Shown here one piece after another: positions 25,920-34,818 of a stretch of 64,000 nucleotides of DNA. Location of the stretch: the NCBI GenBank assembly GCA_964557955.1, contig CAZLCS010000001.1, positions 251,247-315,246 on the forward strand, given 5' to 3'. Below the pieces are notes generated by a model. That model was given only the letters and a program-made list of their open reading frames with translations. It was not told the DNA's origin and did not search any database. A program made the translations under genes and the position numbers. Positions within the stretch are counted from its first letter, which is position 1; each line of letters opens with the position of its first letter. The DNA comes from JALOOX01 sp964557955. GTDB taxonomy: Bacteria > Desulfobacterota > Syntrophobacteria > Syntrophobacterales > Syntrophobacteraceae.

Positions 25920-27077
25920 TCAATCCAATTTCTTTCTGGTTTTTCTGAGGGTCAGGCTGAACAAGACCATGGCCATGAGCAGCATGGCGGCAGAATCCGC
26001 TATGAGGATGCTCCAGACGTTGCCGGCCAGGAACAGGGTTTGGAGAGCGGATACATAATAGCGGGCCGGCAGCAGATGGCTCACGACCTGAACCGCTCTG
26101 GGCACGCTGGCGAGGTCGAACAGAAAGCCCGAGAGAAAGAGGGCTGGCAGGAAGGTGGCGATGAGAGCGATCTGAGCTGCGACAAACTGGCTCCGCGTGG
26201 CCGACGAGATGAGCAGTCCCAGTCCCAGCGCCACCATCAGGTAGAGGGCCGATACTCCCACAAGGAGAATCAGTGAGCCTCGCAGGGGGACTTGAAAGAG
26301 ATACCGACCCGCGCCGGCCGTGAGCAGCAGTCCTCCCATACCGAGCAGGAAGTAGGGGACGGTCTTCCCAACCAGGATTTCACCCGCACGAATGGGGGAC
26401 ACGAAGAGCGCCTCCAAGGTGCCGCGCTCCCATTCCCTCGCCATGACCAGTGCCGTGAGCAGTGCCCCCGTCAGGGTCATGATGAGCACAACCAGGCCGG
26501 GCACCAAAAAATAGTGGCTGTCCACGGCTTCATTGAACCACATGCGGCTCTGGACCCGCACCGACCCCAGGACCGCGTCCTGCTGACCCCTTGACAGACC
26601 GGAGGTCCACGTACCGAGGGCGCCCTGAACGTAACCTTCAATGATCCGAGCCTTATTGGCATCGACGCCATGGACGATTACCTGAATCTGCGCTCGGCCC
26701 GAAGCGAGCTCACGGGCGAAATCCTGGGAAAGGTGAACGATGCCGTCCACTTTCCGTGCCCGCATGAGATCCGTCGCCTGCCTCATGGAGGTCACGGTCG
26801 TCACCTTGAAGTAATCTGAGAGCATGAACGCCCCCGCGAGCTGGGTGGAGTCGGGGGACTGGTCTTCCAGAACCGCTGCCAGAGGAACCTGCTTCACATC
26901 CAGGGAAAGGGCGTACCCGAAGAGCAGAATGAGGAACACGGGCAGGACCAGGGCGATGGCGATGCTGCTGGGGTCCCTGAGGACCTGGAGGATTTCCTTG
27001 TGGATGAGGGTGCGGATGCGGCGCGGACTCCCGCGCCACCATTCGCTCTTTTCCCCTCGACGGCAAGGGCTTGACAT
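25920..27077 (-). CDS. ABC-2 type exporter permease (YhhJ/YbhR type), first copy
   Basis: 385-residue inner-membrane permease from the ATG at 27075-27077, which has a GAGGAG ribosome site; the open frame continues 95 codons upstream, but that part is the ATPase gene read in another frame. Features: RIRTLIHKEILQVLRDPSS, first helix ALVLPVFLILLFGYALSLD, periplasmic domain of about 130 residues, then AREWERGTLEALFVSPIRAGE and five helices. It is a diverged paralogue of the permease downstream. The start is 10 bases after the ATPase stop. Confidence 0.92.
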   Translation of the reverse strand: MSSPCRRGEKSEWWRGSPRRIRTLIHKEILQVLRDPSSIAIALVLPVFLILLFGYALSLDVKQVPLAAVLEDQSPDSTQLAGAFMLSDYFKVTTVTSMRQATDLMRARKVDGIVHLSQDFARELASGRAQIQVIVHGVDANKARIIEGYVQGALGTWTSGLSRGQQDAVLGSVRVQSRMWFNEAVDSHYFLVPGLVVLIMTLTGALLTALVMAREWERGTLEALFVSPIRAGEILVGKTVPYFLLGMGGLLLTAGAGRYLFQVPLRGSLILLVGVSALYLMVALGLGLLISSATRSQFVAAQIALIATFLPALFLSGFLFDLASVPRAVQVVSHLLPARYYVSALQTLFLAGNVWSILIADSAAMLLMAMVLFSLTLRKTRKKLD

Positions 27078-27087
27078 AGCCGGCTCC

Positions 27088-28875
27088 TCAGGCCGCGTCA
27101 TCTCCGGAGGCAAGGCGGTGCTCCTCCACGATGGCGATGAATGCGTCTTCGATCGTCGGTTCGCGATCCCGAGTGTCCCCGGCTCGTTTCCGAATGTCCG
27201 CTGGAGTCCCTGTGGCCAGTATCCGCCCGTCGACCATGATGACCATGTGGTCGCAGTATTCGGCCTCCTCCATGAAGTGCGTGGTGACAATGACCGTGAC
27301 CCCCTGGTCGGCCAATCCGCTGATCCTGTGCCAGAACTCACGTCGGGCAAGGGGGTCCGCACCGGATGTCGGCTCGTCCAGGAAAAGGATTTCGGGTTGA
27401 TGCATCAGGGCACAAGCCATGGCGAGGCGCTGTTTGTAGCCGCCGGGAATCTGTCCGCTGGCCAGGCTGCTGAATCGCTCCAGGCCGAAATGGTGCAGCG
27501 CCCATTGAATGCGCTCTCTCTTTCGCGAACCCAGGAGCCCGTAGGCGCTCGCAAAGAACTCAAGATTCTCCATGACCGACAGGTGCCCGTAGAGAGAGAA
27601 CTTCTGAGCCACATATCCAATCCTCTGTCTGGCCGATGCACGGGCAAATCGCAGATCCATCCCCGCCACGCTCAGGGTGCCGCTGCTCGCCGGAAGAAGT
27701 CCGCAGAGCATGCGAAAAGTAGTGCTCTTGCCTGCTCCGTTGGGTCCCAGAAGGCCGAAAATCTGCCCTCGACGAACCTGAAAGGAGACGTCCCTGACTG
27801 CGTAGAAATCCCCGAATCGCTTGACCAGGTCACGGACCTCCACGACCACTTCGTCCCGATCTCGGGAGACCCGTTTGCCCTTGGCCGTCCCCGGCCTCCC
27901 ATCTTCCCTTTCAGTCGCCAGAGGAACCGGCTTTGTGGAGCGGCGCACGAGAATCATGAACCCGTCCTCAAACCTTGGTTTCACCGGCTCGGGAACCATG
28001 CTCGACAAAGGAGATTCGAGGTCGGGCAGGTCCTTTTCTGTAATGAATCGCACGCGGTTGCCTTCAAGGGTCGCATCCACCACGCCCGCCTCGCCGGCCA
28101 GGCGAGCCTGAAGCTGGCGGGGTTTGACCGGGGCGGGAGCTTCCACACGATAGGACCTTCCCTCGGCCACCTCGATGATCTCGGACGGGCGCCCTGTCGC
28201 CAGCACCTTTCCCTGCAGAAGGAGAACAGTCCTGTCGCACCGTTCCGCCTCGTCAAGGTAGGAGGTGCTGAGGAGCACTGTCAATTCTCGTTCCTTAACC
28301 AGACGGTAGACGATTTCCCAGAGCTCGCGCCTGGAGAGCGGATCTACGCCGACAGTGGGCTCATCGAGAAGAAGGAGTTCCGGAGTGCTCACGAGGGTGC
28401 AGGCCAGCCCGAGCTTCTGTTTCATCCCTCCGGAGAGGCGCCCGGCCAGACGATCCATGAAACGTCCCAGCCCCGTCATCCGCATGAGCTGCGGATAGCG
28501 ATCAGCCCTTGTTTCGGGTGAAATCCCATGGAGGTCGGCGTAGAGATCCAGGTTTTCCTGGACGGTCAGATCTTCGTAGAGCCCGAACTTTTGGGGCATA
28601 TAGCCGATGCGGGACTGCACGGCCTGAGGCTCTGAGACGACATCCAGGCCGAGGACCCGAAGGGAGCCAGCCCGAGGCGTAAGGAGACCCGCCGCCAGAC
28701 GAATGAATGTTGTCTTTCCGGCGCCGTCCGGACCGACCAGACCCGTGACAATTCCACGGCCTACGGAAAGGGTTACATCCTGGAGCGCCCTGATCCGCTC
28801 TGCGGGGCCGCGCGAGAACTCCACTTCCAGCCCCTGGCATTGGAGCACCTGAGATTCCAGTGACTGAGTCTCCAT
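27088..28875 (-). CDS. ABC exporter ATPase with two fused nucleotide-binding domains
   Basis: 595-residue protein containing two complete ABC ATPases: domain 1 (about 10-235) with LVGPDGAGKTT, LSGGMKQKLGLACTL and LLLLDEPTVGVDPLSRRELW; domain 2 (about 340-570) with LLGPNGAGKST, IPGGYKQRLAMACAL and LFLDEPTSGADPLARREFW. A linker of about 100 residues separates them. The fused form is typical of the YbhF/YhiH-like ATPases that work with paired ABC-2 permeases. The ATG overlaps the HlyD stop by one base (TGATG). Confidence 0.93.
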   Translation of the reverse strand: METQSLESQVLQCQGLEVEFSRGPAERIRALQDVTLSVGRGIVTGLVGPDGAGKTTFIRLAAGLLTPRAGSLRVLGLDVVSEPQAVQSRIGYMPQKFGLYEDLTVQENLDLYADLHGISPETRADRYPQLMRMTGLGRFMDRLAGRLSGGMKQKLGLACTLVSTPELLLLDEPTVGVDPLSRRELWEIVYRLVKERELTVLLSTSYLDEAERCDRTVLLLQGKVLATGRPSEIIEVAEGRSYRVEAPAPVKPRQLQARLAGEAGVVDATLEGNRVRFITEKDLPDLESPLSSMVPEPVKPRFEDGFMILVRRSTKPVPLATEREDGRPGTAKGKRVSRDRDEVVVEVRDLVKRFGDFYAVRDVSFQVRRGQIFGLLGPNGAGKSTTFRMLCGLLPASSGTLSVAGMDLRFARASARQRIGYVAQKFSLYGHLSVMENLEFFASAYGLLGSRKRERIQWALHHFGLERFSSLASGQIPGGYKQRLAMACALMHQPEILFLDEPTSGADPLARREFWHRISGLADQGVTVIVTTHFMEEAEYCDHMVIMVDGRILATGTPADIRKRAGDTRDREPTIEDAFIAIVEEHRLASGDDAA

Positions 28876-29915
28876 CAATGTCGCTTCCGGCTGCCGGCTC
28901 TGCTGTCGCCACTTGCCGTGGCCTCACTCTGGTTCAGCGGAATCGTGACGGTGGCAGGCATTCCCAATCGGAGCTCATCCAGGGGGTCTTTCATGAAGAC
29001 CCGGACTTCATACACCAGCGAGGTACGCAGTTCCGTAGTTTCCACGGACTTGGGAGTGAAGGAGGCAGAAGGTGAAATGAAGCCGATCCATCCCTCGTAT
29101 CGCTTGTCAGGATAGCTGTCCGTCGAGACGGCTGCCCTCATCCCGGGACGAATTTTACCCAGGTCTGGTTCGGGCACATAAGCACGCACCCACTTGGGGT
29201 CGACAACTGCGATGGAAAAGACCGGCCGTTGAGGAGATGCCATGTCGCCAGGCTCCAGAAGCCTGTTCTGGATAACACCGTCGGTGGGGGAGGTGAGGGT
29301 GGCATCGGCCAGGTCCCGTTTGAGGAGGACCAGATTCGCCTCGTTGGCTCGAAGGACGGCCCGGGCCTCAGCGATGTCCTCCTCGCGGGGACCGAGGATC
29401 GCCAGCTCCAGCGCCTTCTCATTCACCTGCAGCTTTGCCCGCGCCACTTCGAACGCCGCCCGCGCGTTGTCCAGGTTCTGGCGGCTGGTGGCACCTCCCA
29501 GAGCCGTTTCCTTGAGCCTTTCAAAGGTCCGGCGGGCATTCTCAAAATCCGTCTGAGCAGCCTGCACATTCGCCCGAGCCTGTTCAATCTCCTCGGGACG
29601 GGTGCCATTCTCCAACCGGCGAACCACCTGGCTCTGGCCTTCGAGGCGAGCCTGCGCCTGTGCCACGGCCGCTTCGAGTCGTTCCGCATCGAGGCTCCCG
29701 AGGACCTGGCCCCGCTTCACGCGATCTCCCTCCTGAACGAACAGCGACTTGATGCGTTCGCTCCCGTTGAACGCGAGGTTAACCTGCCGCAGATCAACAT
29801 TTCCGTAAATCAAGATCTCGTTTCTCTTGATTTCCACAGGCCGGGTGAACCACCAGGTGAAAACAGCCGCCCCAAGGAGAATGATCAACAAGACGAACGT
29901 GAGGCCCCTTTTCAT
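28875..29915 (-). CDS. HlyD-family membrane fusion protein (YbhG-like)
   Basis: Periplasmic adaptor of the exporter, 346 residues from the ATG at 29913-29915 (ribosome site AGGAAAGGA). One N-terminal membrane helix (about 4-24), a split lipoyl half-motif (LFVQEGDRVKRGQVLGSLD), a long helical hairpin of about 110 residues, the second lipoyl half (ATLTSPTDGVIQNRLLEPGD) and a beta-barrel. It is the first gene of the four-gene unit adaptor, double ATPase, permease, permease. An outer-membrane partner is not encoded nearby. Confidence 0.93.
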   Translation of the reverse strand: MKRGLTFVLLIILLGAAVFTWWFTRPVEIKRNEILIYGNVDLRQVNLAFNGSERIKSLFVQEGDRVKRGQVLGSLDAERLEAAVAQAQARLEGQSQVVRRLENGTRPEEIEQARANVQAAQTDFENARRTFERLKETALGGATSRQNLDNARAAFEVARAKLQVNEKALELAILGPREEDIAEARAVLRANEANLVLLKRDLADATLTSPTDGVIQNRLLEPGDMASPQRPVFSIAVVDPKWVRAYVPEPDLGKIRPGMRAAVSTDSYPDKRYEGWIGFISPSASFTPKSVETTELRTSLVYEVRVFMKDPLDELRLGMPATVTIPLNQSEATASGDSRAGSRKRH

Positions 29916-30112
29916 GATTTCCTTTCCTCCCACAAGGAAGATACCATCTGCGCTGAAGGAGTCAAAAGTCGAAAAGTACTAACAGCATCCAGGAGCAATT
30001 TGGTATGCTCCACCAAAGAGGGCACACTCCGGCATTGTGGGTGGTCGGCCCGATAACCTGTGGACCTTTGGCTGATTGATTGAAAGCTTTTCAGGGCTTC
30101 AAGATTTGGAAC

Positions 30113-30781
30113 ATGACGATGAAACTGCTTGTCGCTCTTGCGGTATTTTTCATGATGGCGGGTTTCACCTTCTATCTGGCCGGTACTCAAAGAATCCACG
30201 CCTTCGTAACGGCAGTCCTGCTGACCTTCTCCCTTCTCTCGGGGTTTGTCATCGCCAATTACGACTGGCTGGAAGGGATGCGCTTCGAAGTGCCGGGTCT
30301 CCAATTGTATCAGGACCAAGTGAGAAAGATACGGGAAGAGGCGACCCAGGAACTGCGCGGTGAGGTTGAAAAACAGAAAAGGGACCTTTCGAACCTGCTG
30401 GCCGAACATGCGGATCTTACCACCCGGCTGGAGGCTCAGAAGAAAAGCATAGAAGCTGTTCTCGACTCCACTCGCTCTCTGGAAAATGAGCTGAAGGAGA
30501 AGGAGCAGGCCCTGAAGGACCTGGCGGCACGCGCTGAACAGGCGAGGGACCACATGGTGGCGGTTCAGGGCCAGTCCTCTGAGCTTGCACTGATGCTCAC
30601 CCGAATTATCTGGCTTCAGTTCCAGGCCGCCAATCAGCAGACTCCGGAGCGCGCCGAAGCCGCAGTCAGGCAGATCATGGACGGCCTGGATGAGATTGTC
30701 GGGCTGGTGATCGCCGATCCCCAGGCCAGGAGCGAGTTCGTTTCGGGAGTGATGGGCTCGCTGCCGCCTCCCCAGCGCTGA
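30113..30781 (+). CDS. Two-helix membrane protein with long coiled coil
   Basis: About 222 residues. Two membrane helices at the N-terminus (about 3-22 and 28-48), then a charged, Leu/Glu/Lys/Gln-rich coiled coil of about 100 residues (LSNLLAEHADLTTRLEAQ, LENELKEKEQALKDLAARAEQ) and a short C-terminal helical part. I know no named family. It is transcribed away from the exporter unit and converges on the kinase at 30790. The start is uncertain between ATG 30113 and ATG 30119; ribosome sites are weak for both. Confidence 0.7.
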   Translation: MTMKLLVALAVFFMMAGFTFYLAGTQRIHAFVTAVLLTFSLLSGFVIANYDWLEGMRFEVPGLQLYQDQVRKIREEATQELRGEVEKQKRDLSNLLAEHADLTTRLEAQKKSIEAVLDSTRSLENELKEKEQALKDLAARAEQARDHMVAVQGQSSELALMLTRIIWLQFQAANQQTPERAEAAVRQIMDGLDEIVGLVIADPQARSEFVSGVMGSLPPPQR

Positions 30782-30789
30782 CTCCGGGG

Positions 30790-32997
30790 TCACGTCCTCG
30801 GATCGTCGGATGGGGACTTCCGCCATTCGGCCTTGACGGTCGTTCCTTCCCCAACGGTGGACTCCAACGTGAAATGCCCCCCGGAGAGCTCCGTTCGCTC
30901 CCGCATGCTCGTGAGACCAAGGCCCCCTTGCAGCGTTTCGTCCCAGGTGACGCCCTGCATTGCGAATCCGTCGCCATTGTCTTCTATCATGAGCACAGTG
31001 CTGTCCCGGGAGCCACCCAGGGACAGGGTGACATACTCGGCCCGGCTATGCTTGGCGACATTGTGGAAAGCCTCCTGAACCACCCGGAAGATGGTGATCT
31101 TGAGAGATTCCGGGATTTCATCTTCATCGATCTCGATCACGCGCTCGATGTGGATGCCTGGATGAAGCTGTTGAAATTCCCTGCAGAACCATTCAAGGGT
31201 CTTCAGGATCCCAAGGTCGTCCAGCATGGAGGGACGAAGGTCCGACATGATCCGACGCGCTTCCTGGATGGTATTTTCAGTCACGGAGATGAGCTGCTGA
31301 ATGGCTGTCATCAAGGGGAGACCCTCATCCGTTCTGAGCAGGATCGACTGAAGAAACACGGCGATTCCCGTGAGTGATGAACCGATGCTGTCATGCAGCT
31401 CTGCCGCAATGCGCTGCCGCTCCTCCTCCTGGGCGGTGAGCAGGCGGCCGGAGAGCTCGCGCAGCCGAGCTTCAGATTGTCGCAGTTCCAATTCATTGCG
31501 CTTTTGACTGGTGATATCGATGCCGAGCTGCAGGATGAGAGGCGTGTCGTCTGTATCGGTGAAAGGATAGCTGTGCATTCGGAAAGTGCGTCCGATCCTC
31601 GGCAGTGTCCACTCCCAGTTATGGGGCTGCTGTTCCAGAAACACCTCCTTCGATCGGCATTCGACGCAGGGTTCCGAACGGTTTTGCAGAACACTGTAGC
31701 AACGGCGTCCCGTCCCTTCTCCGAACGTGTGCACAAAGGAGCGGTTGGCGAAACGGATGACATAGTCGGCCGAGTGGAGAAACACAAATACCGGAAGGCT
31801 GTCCAATACTGAATAGAGTCGGGAACGTTCTGAAGCGAGGGCCTGCTCCACGCGCTTTCGCTCGGTAATGTCGCGGCCGACCGCCTGGAGCTCGACGACC
31901 TCCCCTTCTTCATCGAAGATGGCCCGGTCCGTCCATTGCTGCCAGCGAACTCCTGCGGGTGTTTTCACGGGATGCTCGATAGTGGAGACGGGGTTGTCTC
32001 GTGTCAGGCACGAAATGTGTCTCATGAGGCGTTCTTGCTCATGTCTTGGCACGTGGTGCCAGAACTTGTTGCCGAGGAGGAGCCTGGGCTCTTCCCCAAA
32101 ATAGCGGCAGTAAGCGCCGTTGACAAAAGTGAGGGTCCCGTCCGGTTTGAACCGTGAGATGAGCTCGGTTTGATCCTCCACAATGGCCCGGTATCGCTCT
32201 TCGCTTTTACGCAGAGCATCTTCCATGCCTTCACGCTCGGAAATGTCCACACCCAGGCCCAGGAATGCGCACTCCGATCTCTTGGGCCTCGGCAGCGCTT
32301 TCCATCGCCACCTGAACTGCCGCCAAGCCCCATCCCGTGTGATGACGGGACCCACATGCTCCATGACTTCGGATGTGTCGCGAACCTGCTCGAAAACCCC
32401 CAGCGCAGATGCGCGTTCGGCCTCGGGCACGTAGGATTCGACCCAGTCAGTCCCTTTCAGTTGCTCGAGACTGTAGCCGGTCGCATGCTCGAGGAAGCTG
32501 TTGGCGTGAAGCACCCTCCCTGCCGGGTCCAGAATCAGGACAATGGCCTGAGCAGCCTCGATCAGGCTGTTCACCAGGTCCTTTTCATCTCCAAGGATCT
32601 CCGTAAGGACCGCCGCATCGATCTCGGCGTATTTTCCGCTTCCGCCCCGCTGTTGTGGCAAGCCTGAGCCGACTCCGGCGTGTGCGGCCTTCCCCTGCTC
32701 CGTTTCACCATGCCGAATCTTTGTGACGCTGAGGCGTTCCACTCCCCGTGTCCCAGTGAAGGCATGATAGCCCAAGGCTCCAAACGTCACACCCGCCAGG
32801 ATCGACAGGAAGCATAAAGTCCAGCTCTGTTCGCTGAACCACAGAAACCGCAGCACGACGAACAAAAGGCCTATGAGGAATGCTGCAGCCAAAGGCAGAA
32901 TCAAGGGGTGGGGCACGGCAGATCCACTCTGAGATCTTCGCGCTCCAGCTTCCATAGCGTCTCGTGGTCTGACCGGGCAGTCTGTAGAGAGCTTCAT
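30790..32997 (-). CDS. NarL-type sensor histidine kinase with three PAS domains
   Basis: 735 residues from the chosen ATG. Two adjacent membrane helices near residues 30-75 (PLILPLAAAFLIGLLFVVL), then three PAS domains (about 140-260, 270-380, 395-510). The third has the cysteine-containing CYSVLQNRSEPCVEC stretch seen in some PAS4 domains. Then HisKA_3 with the phosphorylatable His in EEERQRIAAELHDSIGSSL and a HATPase with EAFHNVAKHSRA, DNGDGF and GGLGLTSMRER. Such kinases normally signal to LuxR-type regulators; none is adjacent. The ATG used gives a basic N-terminus; another lies 42 bases downstream. Confidence 0.9.
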   Translation of the reverse strand: MKLSTDCPVRPRDAMEAGARRSQSGSAVPHPLILPLAAAFLIGLLFVVLRFLWFSEQSWTLCFLSILAGVTFGALGYHAFTGTRGVERLSVTKIRHGETEQGKAAHAGVGSGLPQQRGGSGKYAEIDAAVLTEILGDEKDLVNSLIEAAQAIVLILDPAGRVLHANSFLEHATGYSLEQLKGTDWVESYVPEAERASALGVFEQVRDTSEVMEHVGPVITRDGAWRQFRWRWKALPRPKRSECAFLGLGVDISEREGMEDALRKSEERYRAIVEDQTELISRFKPDGTLTFVNGAYCRYFGEEPRLLLGNKFWHHVPRHEQERLMRHISCLTRDNPVSTIEHPVKTPAGVRWQQWTDRAIFDEEGEVVELQAVGRDITERKRVEQALASERSRLYSVLDSLPVFVFLHSADYVIRFANRSFVHTFGEGTGRRCYSVLQNRSEPCVECRSKEVFLEQQPHNWEWTLPRIGRTFRMHSYPFTDTDDTPLILQLGIDITSQKRNELELRQSEARLRELSGRLLTAQEEERQRIAAELHDSIGSSLTGIAVFLQSILLRTDEGLPLMTAIQQLISVTENTIQEARRIMSDLRPSMLDDLGILKTLEWFCREFQQLHPGIHIERVIEIDEDEIPESLKITIFRVVQEAFHNVAKHSRAEYVTLSLGGSRDSTVLMIEDNGDGFAMQGVTWDETLQGGLGLTSMRERTELSGGHFTLESTVGEGTTVKAEWRKSPSDDPRT

Positions 32998-33301
32998 CCT
33001 TGCCGCTCGTAAATCTGCAGAACCCCAAAAAGTTGAGGCCTGGCAATTGGTGATACGATCCCAACACCGCAACCTGTGGCGGCCCGGCGAATGTTCTGAG
33101 CCAACATAGGCGTCCCGGAGCCACCGTCCGGCAAGGAGCCCGGATCTGTCAAGGGTGACTTCGGCTTCCTCTTCGCCTAATTAGCAGATTTGCACAGTCA
33201 AGGCCATGTATTTGTTCCATCCGGCACAACACGGCCTCTTTAGCCGCTTCAGACCTTGTGCATCCTGCTGCGGAGCCCCGAGTTGCCCTCCAGATCGTTC
33301 G

Positions 33302-33733
33302 TCAGCAATTGAGCGCTTTCCTAAGCCAGCTCTTCAACGGGTCGTTGATGGCATAGACGCCCACGCCGGGCTTGCGGCCGCCCTCATCGATGGTCGCCTG
33401 GATCAGGTCTTCGGGAGCCCTGATCTTGGCCAGTTCCTCGAAGTCCCGCACATCCCGGCGAACCAGTGTGACCTTCAGGGGAACTTCCCAATCATACACT
33501 ACAAAATAGTAGGTTTCCTGATCGGGGTGGCTCAAGAAGCTCTCCTTTCGAGACCATCCCGTTCCCCATTCAAGATAGGTCTCTATGGCGATTTCCGGGG
33601 TCATGTCCCAATTGATCGCTTCGATGATTTCTCTGTGGTGCTTCAGTTCATCCAGATCCCACACTTTACCCTCCTCCACTCGCCTCTCTACGGTGCTCAG
33701 CTCCGGGATCACGTCCTCATTGCGACCCTCCAT
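33302..33733 (-). CDS. Small soluble protein resembling the DVU0772 family
   Basis: 143 residues, no signal or membrane segment. The central pattern LDELKHHREIIEAINWDMTP then AIETYLEWGTGW, YYFVVYDWEVPLKVTLVRR and GVYAINDPLKSWLRKAL resembles a small family of unknown function that I recall from Desulfovibrio and relatives (DVU0772-type); that is memory, not a search. An in-frame TTG 42 bases upstream is a possible start. It is monocistronic, with nothing related beside it. Confidence 0.7.
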   Translation of the reverse strand: MEGRNEDVIPELSTVERRVEEGKVWDLDELKHHREIIEAINWDMTPEIAIETYLEWGTGWSRKESFLSHPDQETYYFVVYDWEVPLKVTLVRRDVRDFEELAKIRAPEDLIQATIDEGGRKPGVGVYAINDPLKSWLRKALNC

Positions 33734-34138
33734 ACGGGTCGTCGAACGATGAAGATGAGGGGTGTCTACAGCCAAGACCCGCGCACTGATGTGCAGGATC
33801 GAGCAAAAAGTTCCAATGATTCATTTCTGACATTCTCAACGTGCAAACTAATGGGGATTGTGGTTCGTGCAAGGTCCTTTCCTGCTGATTGTTTTGCACC
33901 CGCAGCCGGGGACGACAAGAAGCGGAGGAGAGGAGGTCCGCGGCAGGTGCCTGAGGTGGAACGGGTGGTTATGTTGCATCAAGCAGGAGGTTTTTCTCCG
34001 AGCCGGCGTCACCAGACGACGGCCCGGGAGGGGCTGCAGAGCGGGCCGACACCCGCCCTGTGGCGTCGCAGACGTGGAAGCGGGAGATTCTTGGGAATTT
34101 CGCGGGAGCATCGAGAACGGGTGCGGAAAGGAGCAGAA
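33734..34138. other. 405-base divergent intergenic region
   Basis: It separates the minus-strand DVU0772-like gene from the plus-strand PfpI gene, so it must hold both promoters. From 33900 on it is very G-rich on the plus strand, with purine runs such as GGAGGAGAGGAGG. I recognise no riboswitch or promoter with confidence, and no reading frame here looks like protein. Confidence 0.5.
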
Positions 34139-34660
34139 ATGAAGCTCAAGGGCAAGCGTGTTGCTGTTCTGGTTGAGAATCTCTATGAGGATTTGGAGGG
34201 TTGGTACCCCATCCTGCGACTTCGCGAGGAAGGGGCGGAAGTGGTTGTCGTCGGCCCCGAGAAAGGAAAGATCTATCATGGAAAGCATGGCTACCCCATG
34301 CGCTCGGAGGCCGCATCCCGTGAGGTGTTCGGTGATGCCTTCGATGCCGTCGTCGTTCCGGGAGGCTATGCCCCCGATATGATGCGGCGTGAGGAGAGCA
34401 TGGTGGATTTCCTGGCGACAGCCTATCGCAAGGGCAAGATCGTAGCGGGGATCTGCCATGCCGGCTGGCTTCTCATCTCAGCCGGGGCTGTACGCGGGAA
34501 GACCGTCACCGGTTTCTTCGCCATCAAGGACGACCTGGTGAATGCTGGGGCCACTTTTGTGGACCGCGAAGTCGTGGTGGACGGCAATGTCGTGACATCT
34601 CGAAACCCCGGCGACCTTCCGGCTTTCCTGCGAGCCATCATCGAGCTCTTGGAGAAGTAG
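34139..34660 (+). CDS. PfpI/DJ-1 superfamily protein
   Basis: 173-residue cytoplasmic protein of the DJ-1/ThiJ/PfpI superfamily, called intracellular protease or deglycase in related proteins. Features: VAVLVENLYEDLEGWYP with the conserved Glu, FDAVVVPGGYAPDMMRR, and the nucleophile elbow IVAGICHAGWLLISAGAVRGK with the catalytic Cys followed by His. The ATG at 34139-34141 has an AAGGAG ribosome site; the frame is open about 930 bases upstream but that part lacks protein character and overlaps an opposite gene. Exact activity is uncertain. Confidence 0.9.
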   Translation: MKLKGKRVAVLVENLYEDLEGWYPILRLREEGAEVVVVGPEKGKIYHGKHGYPMRSEAASREVFGDAFDAVVVPGGYAPDMMRREESMVDFLATAYRKGKIVAGICHAGWLLISAGAVRGKTVTGFFAIKDDLVNAGATFVDREVVVDGNVVTSRNPGDLPAFLRAIIELLEK

Positions 34661-34818
34661 CAGCATGCCCCGGTCTCCTGTCGGGAGTCATCGTTCGTCC
34701 GACAAGGCTCACGCCCGCCGATCAGCATTTCCGATCGCACCAGCGATTTCAGCCGGGAGACGCTCTGCCTCACTGTTAAAATTTATCCCGGGGCCCCGGG
34801 GGGGAGAGTCGATGGGAA

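Noticed and set aside
24642..26276. A 544-codon open frame on the plus strand
   Set aside because: It is antisense to the ABC-2 permease genes, is rich in His, Gln and Arg as expected of an antisense GC-rich frame, and has no ribosome site.
26824..28521. A 565-codon open frame on the plus strand
   Set aside because: Antisense to the double ABC ATPase and permease, whose motifs are complete; no family features of its own.
33206..34138. N-terminal extension of the PfpI gene by 311 codons
   Set aside because: The extension overlaps the DVU0772-like gene on the other strand, lacks any domain, and the internal ATG at 34139 has an AAGGAG site.
34787..34800. 14-base palindrome CCCGGGGCCCCGGG as a terminator of the DHH gene
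   Set aside because: It leaves little room for a loop and is followed by ATAAATTTT rather than a T-run; too weak to call.
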